Below, in pieces: positions 7,387 to 15,070 of a stretch of DNA of 18,176 nucleotides (within the stretch, counting starts at the first letter, position 1; each line of letters starts with the position of its first letter). The translations under genes and the position numbers were made by a program. The DNA lies in the NCBI GenBank assembly GCA_035307785.1, contig DATGHS010000421.1:1-18176 (forward strand), read 5' to 3'. This DNA comes from DATGHS01 sp035307785 (lineage in GTDB: Bacteria; Planctomycetota; Planctomycetia; Gemmatales; Gemmataceae). The notes under the pieces were generated by a model. It had not been told where the DNA came from. It was given only the letters and a program-made list of their open reading frames with translations, and did no database searches.

Positions 7387-7498
7387 ATCCCCCCAAGACA
7401 GGATCGCCTCCGCGCGGGTTCGCGCAGACCGCGAACCACGATTTCTTACAATACCTCTTTGCAAAAAGTCTCGTATCCGTTTGGTAAAGGAAGAACCA
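7387..7498. promoter_or_regulatory. Divergent intergenic region, probable promoters
   Basis: This 112-bp gap separates the divergent RbfA-like and aminotransferase genes and must hold both promoters unless they lie inside genes. TACAAT at 7447-7452 is a fair -10 box for the aminotransferase, but no good -35 lies at the right distance. No operator or riboswitch was recognised. Confidence 0.3.
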
Positions 7499-8644
7499 AT
7501 GAAGCCACGCTTGCTGACGCCCGGCCCGACACCGGTTCCCGAAGAAACGTTGCTCGAACTGGCCAAGCCAGTGTTTTATCATCGTTCACCCGAATTCCGA
7601 GCTTTGCTTGCAGAGGTGACGGAGGATTTGAAATACGTCTTCCAAACCAAGAACACCGTCCTCACGCTGACCGCTTCGGGCACCGGTGGCATGGAAGCGG
7701 CCGTCGCGAATTGCTGCCCGCCGGGCTGCAAGGTCATTGGCGCCATTTGTGGCCGCTGGGGCGAGCGCTGGCGAAATCTCGCGAAAGCCTTCAACCTGGA
7801 GATGATTCAACTTACGGTACCTTACGGGCAGGCGGTGTCGCCGGAGACACTTGCCAATGCGTTAAAGGATCATCCCGATACCACGGCCGTCTTCGCCACG
7901 CTAAGCGAAACCTCTACTGGCGTCCGAAGCGATATTCAGTCGTACGGCAAACTCGTGGCCGCCACGCCGGCGCTCTTTATTATCGACTCGATCAGCGGCC
8001 TGGGCGTGACCGAGTGCCGGACCGATGACTGGCGCATCGACATCAATGTGACCGGTTCGCAAAAGGCGCTGATGTTGCCGCCGGGCCTGGCATTCATGTC
8101 GGTCAGCGACAAGGCCTGGGCGAAGATCGACGCCAACACTGCCGCCCGCACGTTTTACTTCGATCTAAAGAAGTACCGCAAGTCGCTGCAAGACAGCGAT
8201 ACGCCATTTACCTCCGCGCACACGCTGATTCGCGCTCAAAAGGTCAGCCTGAAAAAGCTGCGGGCCGAAGGATTGGAGAACTGCTGGGCCCGCCATGCCC
8301 GCATGGCGGCCGCCGCGCAGGCCGGGGCGAAAGCGATGGGCCTGGAACTTTACGCCGGGCAACCGGTGAACGGCCTCACCGTCATCAAGGTGCCGGAAGG
8401 CGTAGACGGCAGCGCCACGCTCAAGAAGATGGAGAAGCAATACGGCGTAAAGCTGGCCGACGGCCAAGACACACTCAAAGGCAAAATCTGGCGGCTCGCC
8501 CACATGGGTTACATCGACCAATTCGACGTACTGGCCGCGTTGTCGGCCTTGGAACTCGTGCTGCTGGAAGGCGGCTTCAATCTCACGCCCGGCGCAGGCG
8601 TCGCTGCGGCGCAGAAGGAATTGGGACGAGGGTTGTCAAAGTAG
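7499..8644 (+). CDS. Class V PLP aminotransferase (alanine/serine-glyoxylate or phosphoserine type)
   Basis: A 381-residue fold-type I PLP enzyme of the alanine-glyoxylate/serine-pyruvate aminotransferase family, of usual length. It begins with the family hallmark LLTPGPTPVPEE. PLP contacts are visible: SGTGGMEAA (60-68), D163 in IIDSISG for the pyridine nitrogen, and the Schiff-base lysine K189 in TGSQKALMLPPG. R332 in WRLAHMG is the expected carboxylate-binding arginine. The ATG at 7499 has AAGGAAG about 6 nt upstream. serA lies 0.8 kb downstream on the same strand. In some organisms, such as Thermotoga, this class paired with serA is thought to serve as phosphoserine aminotransferase, so a role in serine synthesis is inferred. 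Alanine-glyoxylate transamination is the alternative. Confidence 0.88.
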   Translation: MKPRLLTPGPTPVPEETLLELAKPVFYHRSPEFRALLAEVTEDLKYVFQTKNTVLTLTASGTGGMEAAVANCCPPGCKVIGAICGRWGERWRNLAKAFNLEMIQLTVPYGQAVSPETLANALKDHPDTTAVFATLSETSTGVRSDIQSYGKLVAATPALFIIDSISGLGVTECRTDDWRIDINVTGSQKALMLPPGLAFMSVSDKAWAKIDANTAARTFYFDLKKYRKSLQDSDTPFTSAHTLIRAQKVSLKKLRAEGLENCWARHARMAAAAQAGAKAMGLELYAGQPVNGLTVIKVPEGVDGSATLKKMEKQYGVKLADGQDTLKGKIWRLAHMGYIDQFDVLAALSALELVLLEGGFNLTPGAGVAAAQKELGRGLSK

Positions 8645-8651
8645 GACTTTG

Positions 8652-8677
8652 GCCGCTTGCGGCTTAGCCCTAAGCGG
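8652..8677. repeat. Small hairpin cluster after aminotransferase stop
   Basis: GCCGCTTGCGGC (8652-8663) overlaps GCTTAG-CC-CTAAGC (8662-8675), and CCGCTT (8653-8658) can instead pair with AAGCGG (8672-8677). Mutually exclusive stems are therefore possible. It starts 8 nt after the stop and may attenuate or terminate transcription. No T-run follows. Confidence 0.4.
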
Positions 8678-8709
8678 TAGTTCCACGCTAGAATGCACTG
8701 GGCAGCGCA

Positions 8710-8991
8710 GTGGATGAAATCCTCAGGCGATTGGGAACATCTCGTGAGTCGGCCACGAGATTGGCGCGAAAGGCAGAGGATGCAGAAAAAACCATTGGAA
8801 TCCACGGCGTATCGGTTTCGGCCGGCATTCCGAAATTTGCCTATTCGGAAGCAATCCGAACAAACGTGGAAACACACTTTCGCGTTCATGAGACGCCAAC
8901 CCAAAGCGACCCGTTGCACCGAACCGTGGAGCTACCGAAGCCCGTGACACCGGAAGTAGCCGAGATCTTCAATCGTCTATTCGGACGATAG
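8710..8991 (+). CDS. Small orphan protein, first of a coupled pair
   Basis: A 93-residue protein that I do not recognise. It would start at GTG 8710; the frame is open only back to a TAG at 8689, so it cannot be much longer, and the ribosome site is weak. The N-terminal 30 residues look helical and charged (RRLGTSRESATRLARKAEDA). The rest includes IHGVSVSAGIP and HRTVELPKPVTPEVAEIFNRLFGR-type sequence ending in a probable helix. There is no signal peptide or membrane helix. The stop TAG (8989-8991) overlaps the AGGAGG ribosome site of the next gene, which implies translational coupling. The pattern could be the C-terminal remnant of a larger protein or a genuine small one. Confidence 0.55.
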   Translation: MDEILRRLGTSRESATRLARKAEDAEKTIGIHGVSVSAGIPKFAYSEAIRTNVETHFRVHETPTQSDPLHRTVELPKPVTPEVAEIFNRLFGR

Positions 8992-9000
8992 GAGGCGCGC

Positions 9001-9450
9001 ATGACAACCAAATCCGAACCCATTTTGTCGCTTAGTGAGGGCGTAAATGACCCGTCTCCAGTTAGCCGCGTCATCGCTTTGGGCTATTACGACGGTCCGA
9101 CAGAAGGCATTCTTCAGTTTGGCGACGCCGGCCCGGTGTTCCGATTTGAGTTGTTGGAGCAGTCAGAGAGCGCCGAGTCCGACGAATTGGATGTCCGCGT
9201 CTATGGTCTTTATCCACTCGCCCAAGATTCACTAATGCGATTGGTTGCCGCGTTAGCTCCGTACAAACAACCCACTTGGCCAATCTGGTGCCCCACCTGG
9301 ACATTCCCTTCCGATGAGGTTCGCCATTCCATGGATCAGGAAATCGCCACGATTGTGGATCAGGCGGGCCAATTGGCGTGGATACTGATAGGCCAAATCG
9401 GCAGGAGTCCCGTGCGCCTGGTGCCGGTTAAACTCGCACAAGCTTCATAA
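9001..9450 (+). CDS. Orphan 149-residue protein, second of a coupled pair
   Basis: A soluble, acidic 149-residue protein with no family I can name. It has alternating short strands (VIALGYYDGPTEGILQFG, FRFELLEQ) and tryptophans clustered at 92-99 (PTWPIWCP). It has no signal peptide or membrane segment. AGGAGG lies 5 nt before the ATG and overlaps the stop of the preceding gene, so the pair is probably made together. Base composition by eye is less GC-rich than serA next door. Pairing of a small gene with a soluble acidic partner is seen in toxin-immunity and toxin-antitoxin modules, but nothing in the sequence proves that here. Confidence 0.7.
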   Translation: MTTKSEPILSLSEGVNDPSPVSRVIALGYYDGPTEGILQFGDAGPVFRFELLEQSESAESDELDVRVYGLYPLAQDSLMRLVAALAPYKQPTWPIWCPTWTFPSDEVRHSMDQEIATIVDQAGQLAWILIGQIGRSPVRLVPVKLAQAS

Positions 9451-9468
9451 CGATACGGAAGACCCGTC

Positions 9469-11088
9469 ATGCCCCGCGTACTTATTTGTGATAAGCTCGA
9501 ATCCTCCGGCACCGAGTTGCTCCAGCACGCCGGCCTGGAAGTCGATAATCGCCCTGGCCTCACGGGCACGCAGCTTCAGCAAGCACTGCAAGCTGCCGAT
9601 GCGGCGATTGTGCGCTCGCAGACCCGCATCACCGCCCAGCTACTGGATCAACCTGGCAAGCTGCGGGCGATCGCTCGCGCCGGCGTCGGCGTCGATAACA
9701 TCGATGTCGCCGCTGCCACCCGCCGCGGCATCGTCGTGATGAACACGCCGGGGGGAAACACGATCAGCGCCGCCGAGCATACCATCGCCCTTCTCTTTGC
9801 TTTGGCCCGACACGTTCCCGCCGCTGACGGCAGCGTGAAAGCCGGGAAGTGGGAGCGCGGCAAGTTCGTCGGCACGCAACTGGCCGGCAAGACTATCGGC
9901 ATCATCGGCCTCGGCCGCATTGGCCGCGAAGTGGCCCGGCGCGCCGCCGGGCTCGACATGAAGGTCGTCGGCTACGATCCGTTCCTCACGCCCGAGCGCG
10001 CGGCGGAACTCGGTTTTGAAGCCGTGGCCAAGGTGGAAGAGCTTTTCCCTCGTTGCGATTTCCTCACCGTGCACGTGCCGCTGACGGATGAAACCAAATC
10101 ACTCATCGGCGAAAAAGAATTGAAACTGTTAAAGCCCGGTTGCCGGCTCCTCAATGTCGCCCGCGGCGGCGTCATCAACGAGGCTGCGCTCGCGGCTGCG
10201 CTGAAATCCGGCCAGGTGGCCGGGGCCGCGCTCGACGTCTTCAGCGCGGAGCCCTTGCCCGCCGACTCGCCGTTGTTGCAAGCTCCCAACGTCGTGCTCA
10301 CGCCGCACCTCGGCGCTTCCACAGTGGAAGCGCAGGAAAACGTAGCTCGCGAAGCCGCCCTGTTGCTGATTGATTTCCTGACGAAGGGGATCGTGTCGTG
10401 CGCCGTCAACATGGCCGCGGTGGACCGGGCTGAACTCGAAGAGGTTCGCCAGTACATCGACCTCGCCCATCGGCTTGGCCTTCTGCAAGCCCAGATGGCC
10501 GAGAGCGCCATTAACCGTGTCGAAATCACCTACCGGGGCGATGTTACGAAGAAAGGCACGTCACTTATCACGCAAGCCTTTGTCGCCGGGCTGCTCGAAA
10601 AGCGCCTCGCCGAAAGCGTCAATCTCGTGAATGCCGAAATGCTGGCTCGCGAACGCGGCATCGAGGTGGTGGCAACGAGCAGCCCGAAGAAAGGCGACTT
10701 CAGCACCCTCATTCAGACCGACGTTTCCACCGAAAAAAGGAAGAATACCGCCAGCGGAACGCTCTTTGGCAACCAGTACCTGCGGCTCGTGCAGGTCGGC
10801 CCGTTTCGCCTCGACACGTATCTCGATGGCACGATGCTGATCTTCCCACACCGCGATGTGCCGGGCCTGATCGGCCATATTGGCACCATCTTCGGCCGGC
10901 ACCACGTCAACATCGCCCGCATGGCCATGGGCCGCGAAAGTCCCGGTGGCGAAGCCATTGCCGTCCTTAACCTCGACAACGAACCGTCGCCGGCGGCCCT
11001 CACACAGGTGAAAGGCCACCCTGCCATTCATAGCCTCACGGTGGTGAAACTGCCGTCGGCGGGCGAGATGCCGGCGTGGCTGGGCTAA
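9469..11088 (+). CDS. serA: D-3-phosphoglycerate dehydrogenase
   Basis: A 539-residue enzyme of the long SerA type. It oxidises 3-phosphoglycerate to 3-phosphohydroxypyruvate, the first step of serine synthesis. The substrate domain carries ARAGVGVDNIDV (69-80). The Rossmann fold shows the G147-L-G149-R-I-G152 nucleotide loop and D170 at the end of the second strand, which favours NAD. The catalytic residues are R232 (NVARGG), E261 (FSAEP) and H280 (LTPHLGAST). Residues about 320-450 form the intervening ASB domain of long SerA. About 455-535 form a C-terminal ACT domain (VPGLIGHIGTIFGRHHVNI), usually a serine feedback site. The gene starts 18 nt after the orphan pair and ends 27 nt before the kinase gene. 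Confidence 0.97.
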   Translation: MPRVLICDKLESSGTELLQHAGLEVDNRPGLTGTQLQQALQAADAAIVRSQTRITAQLLDQPGKLRAIARAGVGVDNIDVAAATRRGIVVMNTPGGNTISAAEHTIALLFALARHVPAADGSVKAGKWERGKFVGTQLAGKTIGIIGLGRIGREVARRAAGLDMKVVGYDPFLTPERAAELGFEAVAKVEELFPRCDFLTVHVPLTDETKSLIGEKELKLLKPGCRLLNVARGGVINEAALAAALKSGQVAGAALDVFSAEPLPADSPLLQAPNVVLTPHLGASTVEAQENVAREAALLLIDFLTKGIVSCAVNMAAVDRAELEEVRQYIDLAHRLGLLQAQMAESAINRVEITYRGDVTKKGTSLITQAFVAGLLEKRLAESVNLVNAEMLARERGIEVVATSSPKKGDFSTLIQTDVSTEKRKNTASGTLFGNQYLRLVQVGPFRLDTYLDGTMLIFPHRDVPGLIGHIGTIFGRHHVNIARMAMGRESPGGEAIAVLNLDNEPSPAALTQVKGHPAIHSLTVVKLPSAGEMPAWLG

Positions 11089-11115
11089 CGCATCCGTCGC
11101 ACCTGGGGCCTCACG

Positions 11116-12987
11116 ATGACGGTTACGCCGCAATCATCGGACAATCAGCAGCCTCCCACGGAAGCGCAGCATCCCGCCGCGCCCCTGGAGCCGATGTTCG
11201 TCCGATTCGGCGAGTACGAATTGATTGAATTGATCGCCCACGGCGGTATGGGCGTCGTGTACAAGGCCCGCGATCCGAGGCTCAAACGGATCGTAGCGCT
11301 GAAGACCATTCGAGCCGGCGGCGCGTCACATCCGGTGGAGGCAAAGCGCTTTCGGGTTGAGGCCGAGGCCGTCGCCCGATTGCAGCATCCGAACATTGTT
11401 GCCATTCATGATTTCGGCGAGCAAAACGGCGAGCCCTTCTTTACCATGGATTACCTGGCCGGCGGCAGCCTGGCCACGTACCGCTCGGAACTGCTCTCCG
11501 AACCGCAAGGACTCGTAGCCATCATGGTGAAAGTGGCCCGGGCCATTCACTACGCGCATGAGCAGAAGGTCATCCATCGCGACATCAAGCCGAGCAACAT
11601 CTTGTTGGATGAGCACGGTGAACCCAAAATCGGTGACTTTGGCCTGGCCAAGCTCGTGGATGCCGATGCCGGCATTTCCACCACGGGCACGCCCCTGGGT
11701 ACGTTCGCCTATATGTCGCCCGAACAAGCCAAGGGCGATCTCGAACAGATCGGGCCTGCCAGCGATATCTGGAGCCTGGGCGTCGTGCTGTATGATCTGC
11801 TCACCGGCCAGCGGCCATTCGACGGCGCTTCGCGGGTGGATCTTGTGCCAAAGATTCTCTTTCAGGAACCGTCTCCACTTACTGCCATCGAGCCGCAAAT
11901 GGATCCGGAATTGGAGAGCATCGTTTTGAAATGCCTGCGCAAAGACGTCGGGGAGCGCTGGGAGACGATGCAGTTGTTGGCCGATGCACTACAAGATTGG
12001 TTGAAGGGCCAACCTGCCTCCGAATTTCGTTTCCGACCCAACCTGGCGCGAGCAACTGATGCCACAACGATGCAAACTGGAGCCGGCTTGTCCACGGACG
12101 CGCTCGAGACAGTAACGCGCGTGCAGCCAATCGCGCGCTATCGCCGTTGGCTCCTGCTGGCCGGTTGCCTGTTGTTGGCGGTCGGCCTGGGGTTCGGCGG
12201 ATGGCAACGTGGCTGGTTCAGTTCATCCGATGAGACTCCGGAAGAACGAACGGCACGCCAGGAAATCGAACGCCAGCTCGCCCTTGGCCAAAGCGTGCAG
12301 TTGCTCGGCGAAAACGACCAACCCGCCTATTTCAAATGGATCGGATCGCCGGGGAGCATCTCGACCGCGGTCGACGGCGCCTTCACCATTGAGGCGAAGC
12401 AAATGGCGATGTTAGAGTTGGTCCGCAACCTGAAGGCGCCGCATTATTCGCTGACGGCGTACGTCCGGCACAACCAAGGTGACGGCTGGGTGGGTCTGTA
12501 TATGGCGCGTACGATTCAGCCTACCGAGGAGCGTACGTCCAGCCCGCAATGGTTTGCTTCGGCACAATTTGCCGACGTCGGAACGCAGGCGCGCGAACAA
12601 AAAGATGCCGCCGGAAATGCGGAAAGTCTGTTCGCGGTTTGGGGCCATTGCTTACCGCCAACCGGCAGCCCCAACCAACGCACCCTGAATAATCGCCTCG
12701 GCGCGCTGGTTCCATTTTCACCTACCTTACGCGAACCCAGTGACTGGCGAAGGATCGAGGTGCGAATGGACGAATCCGGCATCTCGCTGTTCTGGGGCGA
12801 AACCGGCCAAGCGAATTTTAAGGCCGAGTCGATTAGCCATGCCGACATCAATCGCTGGATGATGAAAGCAGACACCGGCAAGCCGAAATTCGACCCTCCC
12901 AGCGGCGGCTTGTGGCTGCGCGGCGGTGTTGGTCTTTTCGTGTGGAGCAGTTCCGCGTCATTCAAAAATGTAACAATCAGTCATTGA
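11116..12987 (+). CDS. Transmembrane Ser/Thr protein kinase with lectin-like ectodomain
   Basis: A 623-residue PknB-type kinase. The kinase domain spans about 34-298 with every key element: glycine loop AHGGMGVVYK (41-50), K63, HRDIKPSN (154-161) with catalytic D156, DFG at 174-176, activation-segment GTFAYMSPEQ (195-204) and DIWSLG (217-222). One membrane helix lies at about 345-363. The outer part of about 255 residues ends in GGLWLRGGVGLFVW and FKNVTI. This closing pattern is typical of concanavalin A/DUF1080-like jelly rolls, so it may bind a glycan or another cell-surface ligand. The ectodomain call is by pattern and less certain. Residues 1-30 are proline- and glutamine-rich linker; M27 is an alternative start. 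It sits 27 nt after serA and may share its transcript. Confidence 0.93.
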   Translation: MTVTPQSSDNQQPPTEAQHPAAPLEPMFVRFGEYELIELIAHGGMGVVYKARDPRLKRIVALKTIRAGGASHPVEAKRFRVEAEAVARLQHPNIVAIHDFGEQNGEPFFTMDYLAGGSLATYRSELLSEPQGLVAIMVKVARAIHYAHEQKVIHRDIKPSNILLDEHGEPKIGDFGLAKLVDADAGISTTGTPLGTFAYMSPEQAKGDLEQIGPASDIWSLGVVLYDLLTGQRPFDGASRVDLVPKILFQEPSPLTAIEPQMDPELESIVLKCLRKDVGERWETMQLLADALQDWLKGQPASEFRFRPNLARATDATTMQTGAGLSTDALETVTRVQPIARYRRWLLLAGCLLLAVGLGFGGWQRGWFSSSDETPEERTARQEIERQLALGQSVQLLGENDQPAYFKWIGSPGSISTAVDGAFTIEAKQMAMLELVRNLKAPHYSLTAYVRHNQGDGWVGLYMARTIQPTEERTSSPQWFASAQFADVGTQAREQKDAAGNAESLFAVWGHCLPPTGSPNQRTLNNRLGALVPFSPTLREPSDWRRIEVRMDESGISLFWGETGQANFKAESISHADINRWMMKADTGKPKFDPPSGGLWLRGGVGLFVWSSSASFKNVTISH

Positions 12988-13056
12988 CTTATCTGATTCG
13001 AACGAATAGCATCACTTTCCCAGCTTAGCCAACCTAACCATCTTGCGGAGTCTGCC

Positions 13057-13773
13057 ATGCCGGTAACGATTACCTCGTATTCTCCAGACGGGAACGTTTG
13101 GAGCAATCTCGACTGCAACGCCGTCAATCCGCCGCAAGTTAAGATCCCCTATTTTTTGCGCGGAACCAGGGACGTTGGGGAAATGGTCTATCTTGCTCCA
13201 GTTCCGGGATGTCGTAGGGCCATTCCAGTCATGGATGACCCAGGCGGCGACCCGACGAAATGGATTTGCCAGATAACCTGCGGATGGAATGATACTGTTT
13301 TGGGGTATTGCACGGTAACCGCATCGGACGGCTCCAGTTATCCTTGCTATTTCGATGTGCAAGGCTTCTTCACTCCTCCGCCCCTTCCCGAAGCACCGGC
13401 GAAAAGCAGCCCGCCCTCGGCCACCGGCGTTAAGTCTGCGTCGCTGCCGCCGGGCGCCGTGTCTGGTATCCAAATCATTTACCCGACGATCTTCGCGGAC
13501 AACAACTTGTCGGCTCCCACTCCGCTCATCGCTTATGGGATCATCGGTGTGGCCGTGGACTTGGAGTGCGAATTGAGGGAACTGGGCACACCGTATGGCT
13601 ACCGATGCCGGAAATACGTCACACCCGTGGGACATGCCTGGCAGGTTATCTTCGGCAATGTGCCAGATCAGACATCGTACCTCCTTACCGTTCGGCCCAA
13701 GGGCCCTACGACGGATCCCGGCGACAACGTGATCTTTCAGGTCTCCGCGCGCGGACACTGCTGTTGCCATTGA
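13057..13773 (+). CDS. Cysteine-rich orphan protein ending in CCCH
   Basis: A 238-residue protein with no recognised family. GGAG about 7 nt before the ATG supports the start. Two mostly beta-rich halves (about 1-103 and 135-232) are joined by a proline- and alanine-rich linker (FFTPPPLPEAPAKSSPP at 104-120). Eleven cysteines are present (20, 52, 71, 75, 85, 97, 171, 184 and 235-237), and the protein ends GHCCCH. The cysteines suggest disulfides or metal binding, but there is no N-terminal signal peptide. The halves resemble Ig-like or carbohydrate-binding beta sandwiches in strand pattern only. It follows the kinase by 69 bp on the same strand and converges on the acetyltransferase. Confidence 0.75.
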   Translation: MPVTITSYSPDGNVWSNLDCNAVNPPQVKIPYFLRGTRDVGEMVYLAPVPGCRRAIPVMDDPGGDPTKWICQITCGWNDTVLGYCTVTASDGSSYPCYFDVQGFFTPPPLPEAPAKSSPPSATGVKSASLPPGAVSGIQIIYPTIFADNNLSAPTPLIAYGIIGVAVDLECELRELGTPYGYRCRKYVTPVGHAWQVIFGNVPDQTSYLLTVRPKGPTTDPGDNVIFQVSARGHCCCH

Positions 13774-13805
13774 TCCGGCGACCGCGCGCGAATTGGTCAG
13801 CCACG

Positions 13806-14309
13806 TTACAGATCGACCCTCGTTCCCTCAGTAGCGCCTGGTTCCGTGAGTACCCTTTCCATCCGGTAGTTGACGAACTCTACCCCGCGCAGGCTCACCA
13901 CCTGCGGGGTTAGCACCACGAATCCTTGGCTTTCGAAAAACGGCCTGGCGGTGATGCTGGCCTCGGTGAAGAGCCGGGCGATCCCGAGCCGCTGCACCTC
14001 CGCTACCACGGCCGACAGTAACAACCGCCCCACGCCCCGCCGCTGGTGATCCGCCGACACGAAGAACCGGTCGATGTGCCCATTTGGTTCCAAATCAGCA
14101 AAGCCGACCGGCCGCCCCGCCTCCTCAGCCACCGCGACGAAGCGCCCGGCGAACCGGCCCGCCCAGACCTGCGCGTCGATGTCGTCCGATGCCCAGGCGC
14201 GAATCTGGTCCGGGGAGTAGTCGCGCGAGTTGACGCGGCGGATCGTATCTCGGACCAGCGCCAACAGCGCCGGCGCGTCATTGAGCCGGTACGCGCGTAA
14301 TATCACCAT
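13806..14309 (-). CDS. GNAT-family N-acetyltransferase
   Basis: A 167-residue Gcn5-related acetyltransferase of usual size. The acetyl-CoA loop is QRRGVG (89-94), following the strand IDRFFVSADH (79-88). The distal motif ITARPFFESQGF (119-130) is typical of the YafP-like branch, as is the closing strand VEFVNYRMER (143-152). These enzymes move an acetyl group from acetyl-CoA to an amine on a small molecule or protein; the substrate cannot be read here. The ATG at 14309 has GAGG 6 nt upstream, which decides it over an ATG at 14366. The gene converges on the cysteine-rich orphan with 32 bp between stops. Confidence 0.9.
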   Translation of the reverse strand: MVILRAYRLNDAPALLALVRDTIRRVNSRDYSPDQIRAWASDDIDAQVWAGRFAGRFVAVAEEAGRPVGFADLEPNGHIDRFFVSADHQRRGVGRLLLSAVVAEVQRLGIARLFTEASITARPFFESQGFVVLTPQVVSLRGVEFVNYRMERVLTEPGATEGTRVDL

Positions 14310-14413
14310 CCGCGTCCCTCGTTTGGGGCGGAACCGACGAATAAAGCCCAGCCGCGGCAGCCTCACTTTAGAACCGGGAACTCACTACAAATTAACATTG
14401 CGGCCGCCCTTTG

Positions 14414-15070
14414 CTACAGCGCTGGTTCAGCGTGCTGCTCCGCCTCCACGAAGCGCCCTTGCCACATCTTCGTGGTAATGCGCGTATCCTGTATCCGCAC
14501 CCGATCACAGACGACCAGCTTCCCGACCTTTTTGCACCACGCATCGTAGCCGAAATTCTCGATATAAATCAGCCCATCGCCCCGGACAAAGAACAACAGC
14601 CGGGGGTAAACGAACAAGTACGGCTGGGAACCGATCGGTTCAAAAGACCCGCGAGACGGATCGTAGACCACCAGCGGATTATCGCTCTCCAGTTTCTCCG
14701 CTGCCAGCAGCTCATCCATGTGGCTCGCGCGAAAACCCGTGTCGTCGGTTAGCCACAACCCTTCAACGACCGGCCCCGGTCCGGCCGGCAGGTCGCGGAA
14801 GAAGTAGCCTCCGATCATCTGGAGGCAGAAGATGCCAGCGAACCGAACCGGCTTGCGCGGTTCGCCACCAAAGGTCTGCCGGAGATACTCGACAAACACT
14901 GGCATCCGGTGGATCGCCCAGACATGCGCTAGTTGTCGAGCGATACTTTCGCAGACGCGTTGGTGATCCAATCCGGCGCTCCTAGAGGGCGCGACCGCGT
15001 GATGCCTGCTTCGCTGAACACATTGTACACCGGCCGGGGTACCCGGTGAGACGTTGAACCCTGTAATCAT
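14414..15070 (-). CDS. Hypothetical protein, start uncertain
   Basis: A frame of up to 218 residues that I do not recognise. The part after about residue 32 looks like a real globular protein: a helix SIARQLAHVWAIH at 42-54, then VEYLRQTFGGEP, hydrophobic strands around 78-92, and PYLFVYPRLLFFVRGDGLIYI-like beta strands at about 154-174. It ends in a charged helix. The first 30 residues (MITGFNVSPGTPAGVQ) look unlike protein-coding sequence and lack a ribosome site, so the true start may be internal; M56 is one option, at 14905. No membrane helix or catalytic motif was seen. It is 104 bp upstream of the acetyltransferase on the same strand. It could also be a decaying gene. Confidence 0.5.
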   Translation of the reverse strand: MITGFNVSPGTPAGVQCVQRSRHHAVAPSRSAGLDHQRVCESIARQLAHVWAIHRMPVFVEYLRQTFGGEPRKPVRFAGIFCLQMIGGYFFRDLPAGPGPVVEGLWLTDDTGFRASHMDELLAAEKLESDNPLVVYDPSRGSFEPIGSQPYLFVYPRLLFFVRGDGLIYIENFGYDAWCKKVGKLVVCDRVRIQDTRITTKMWQGRFVEAEQHAEPAL

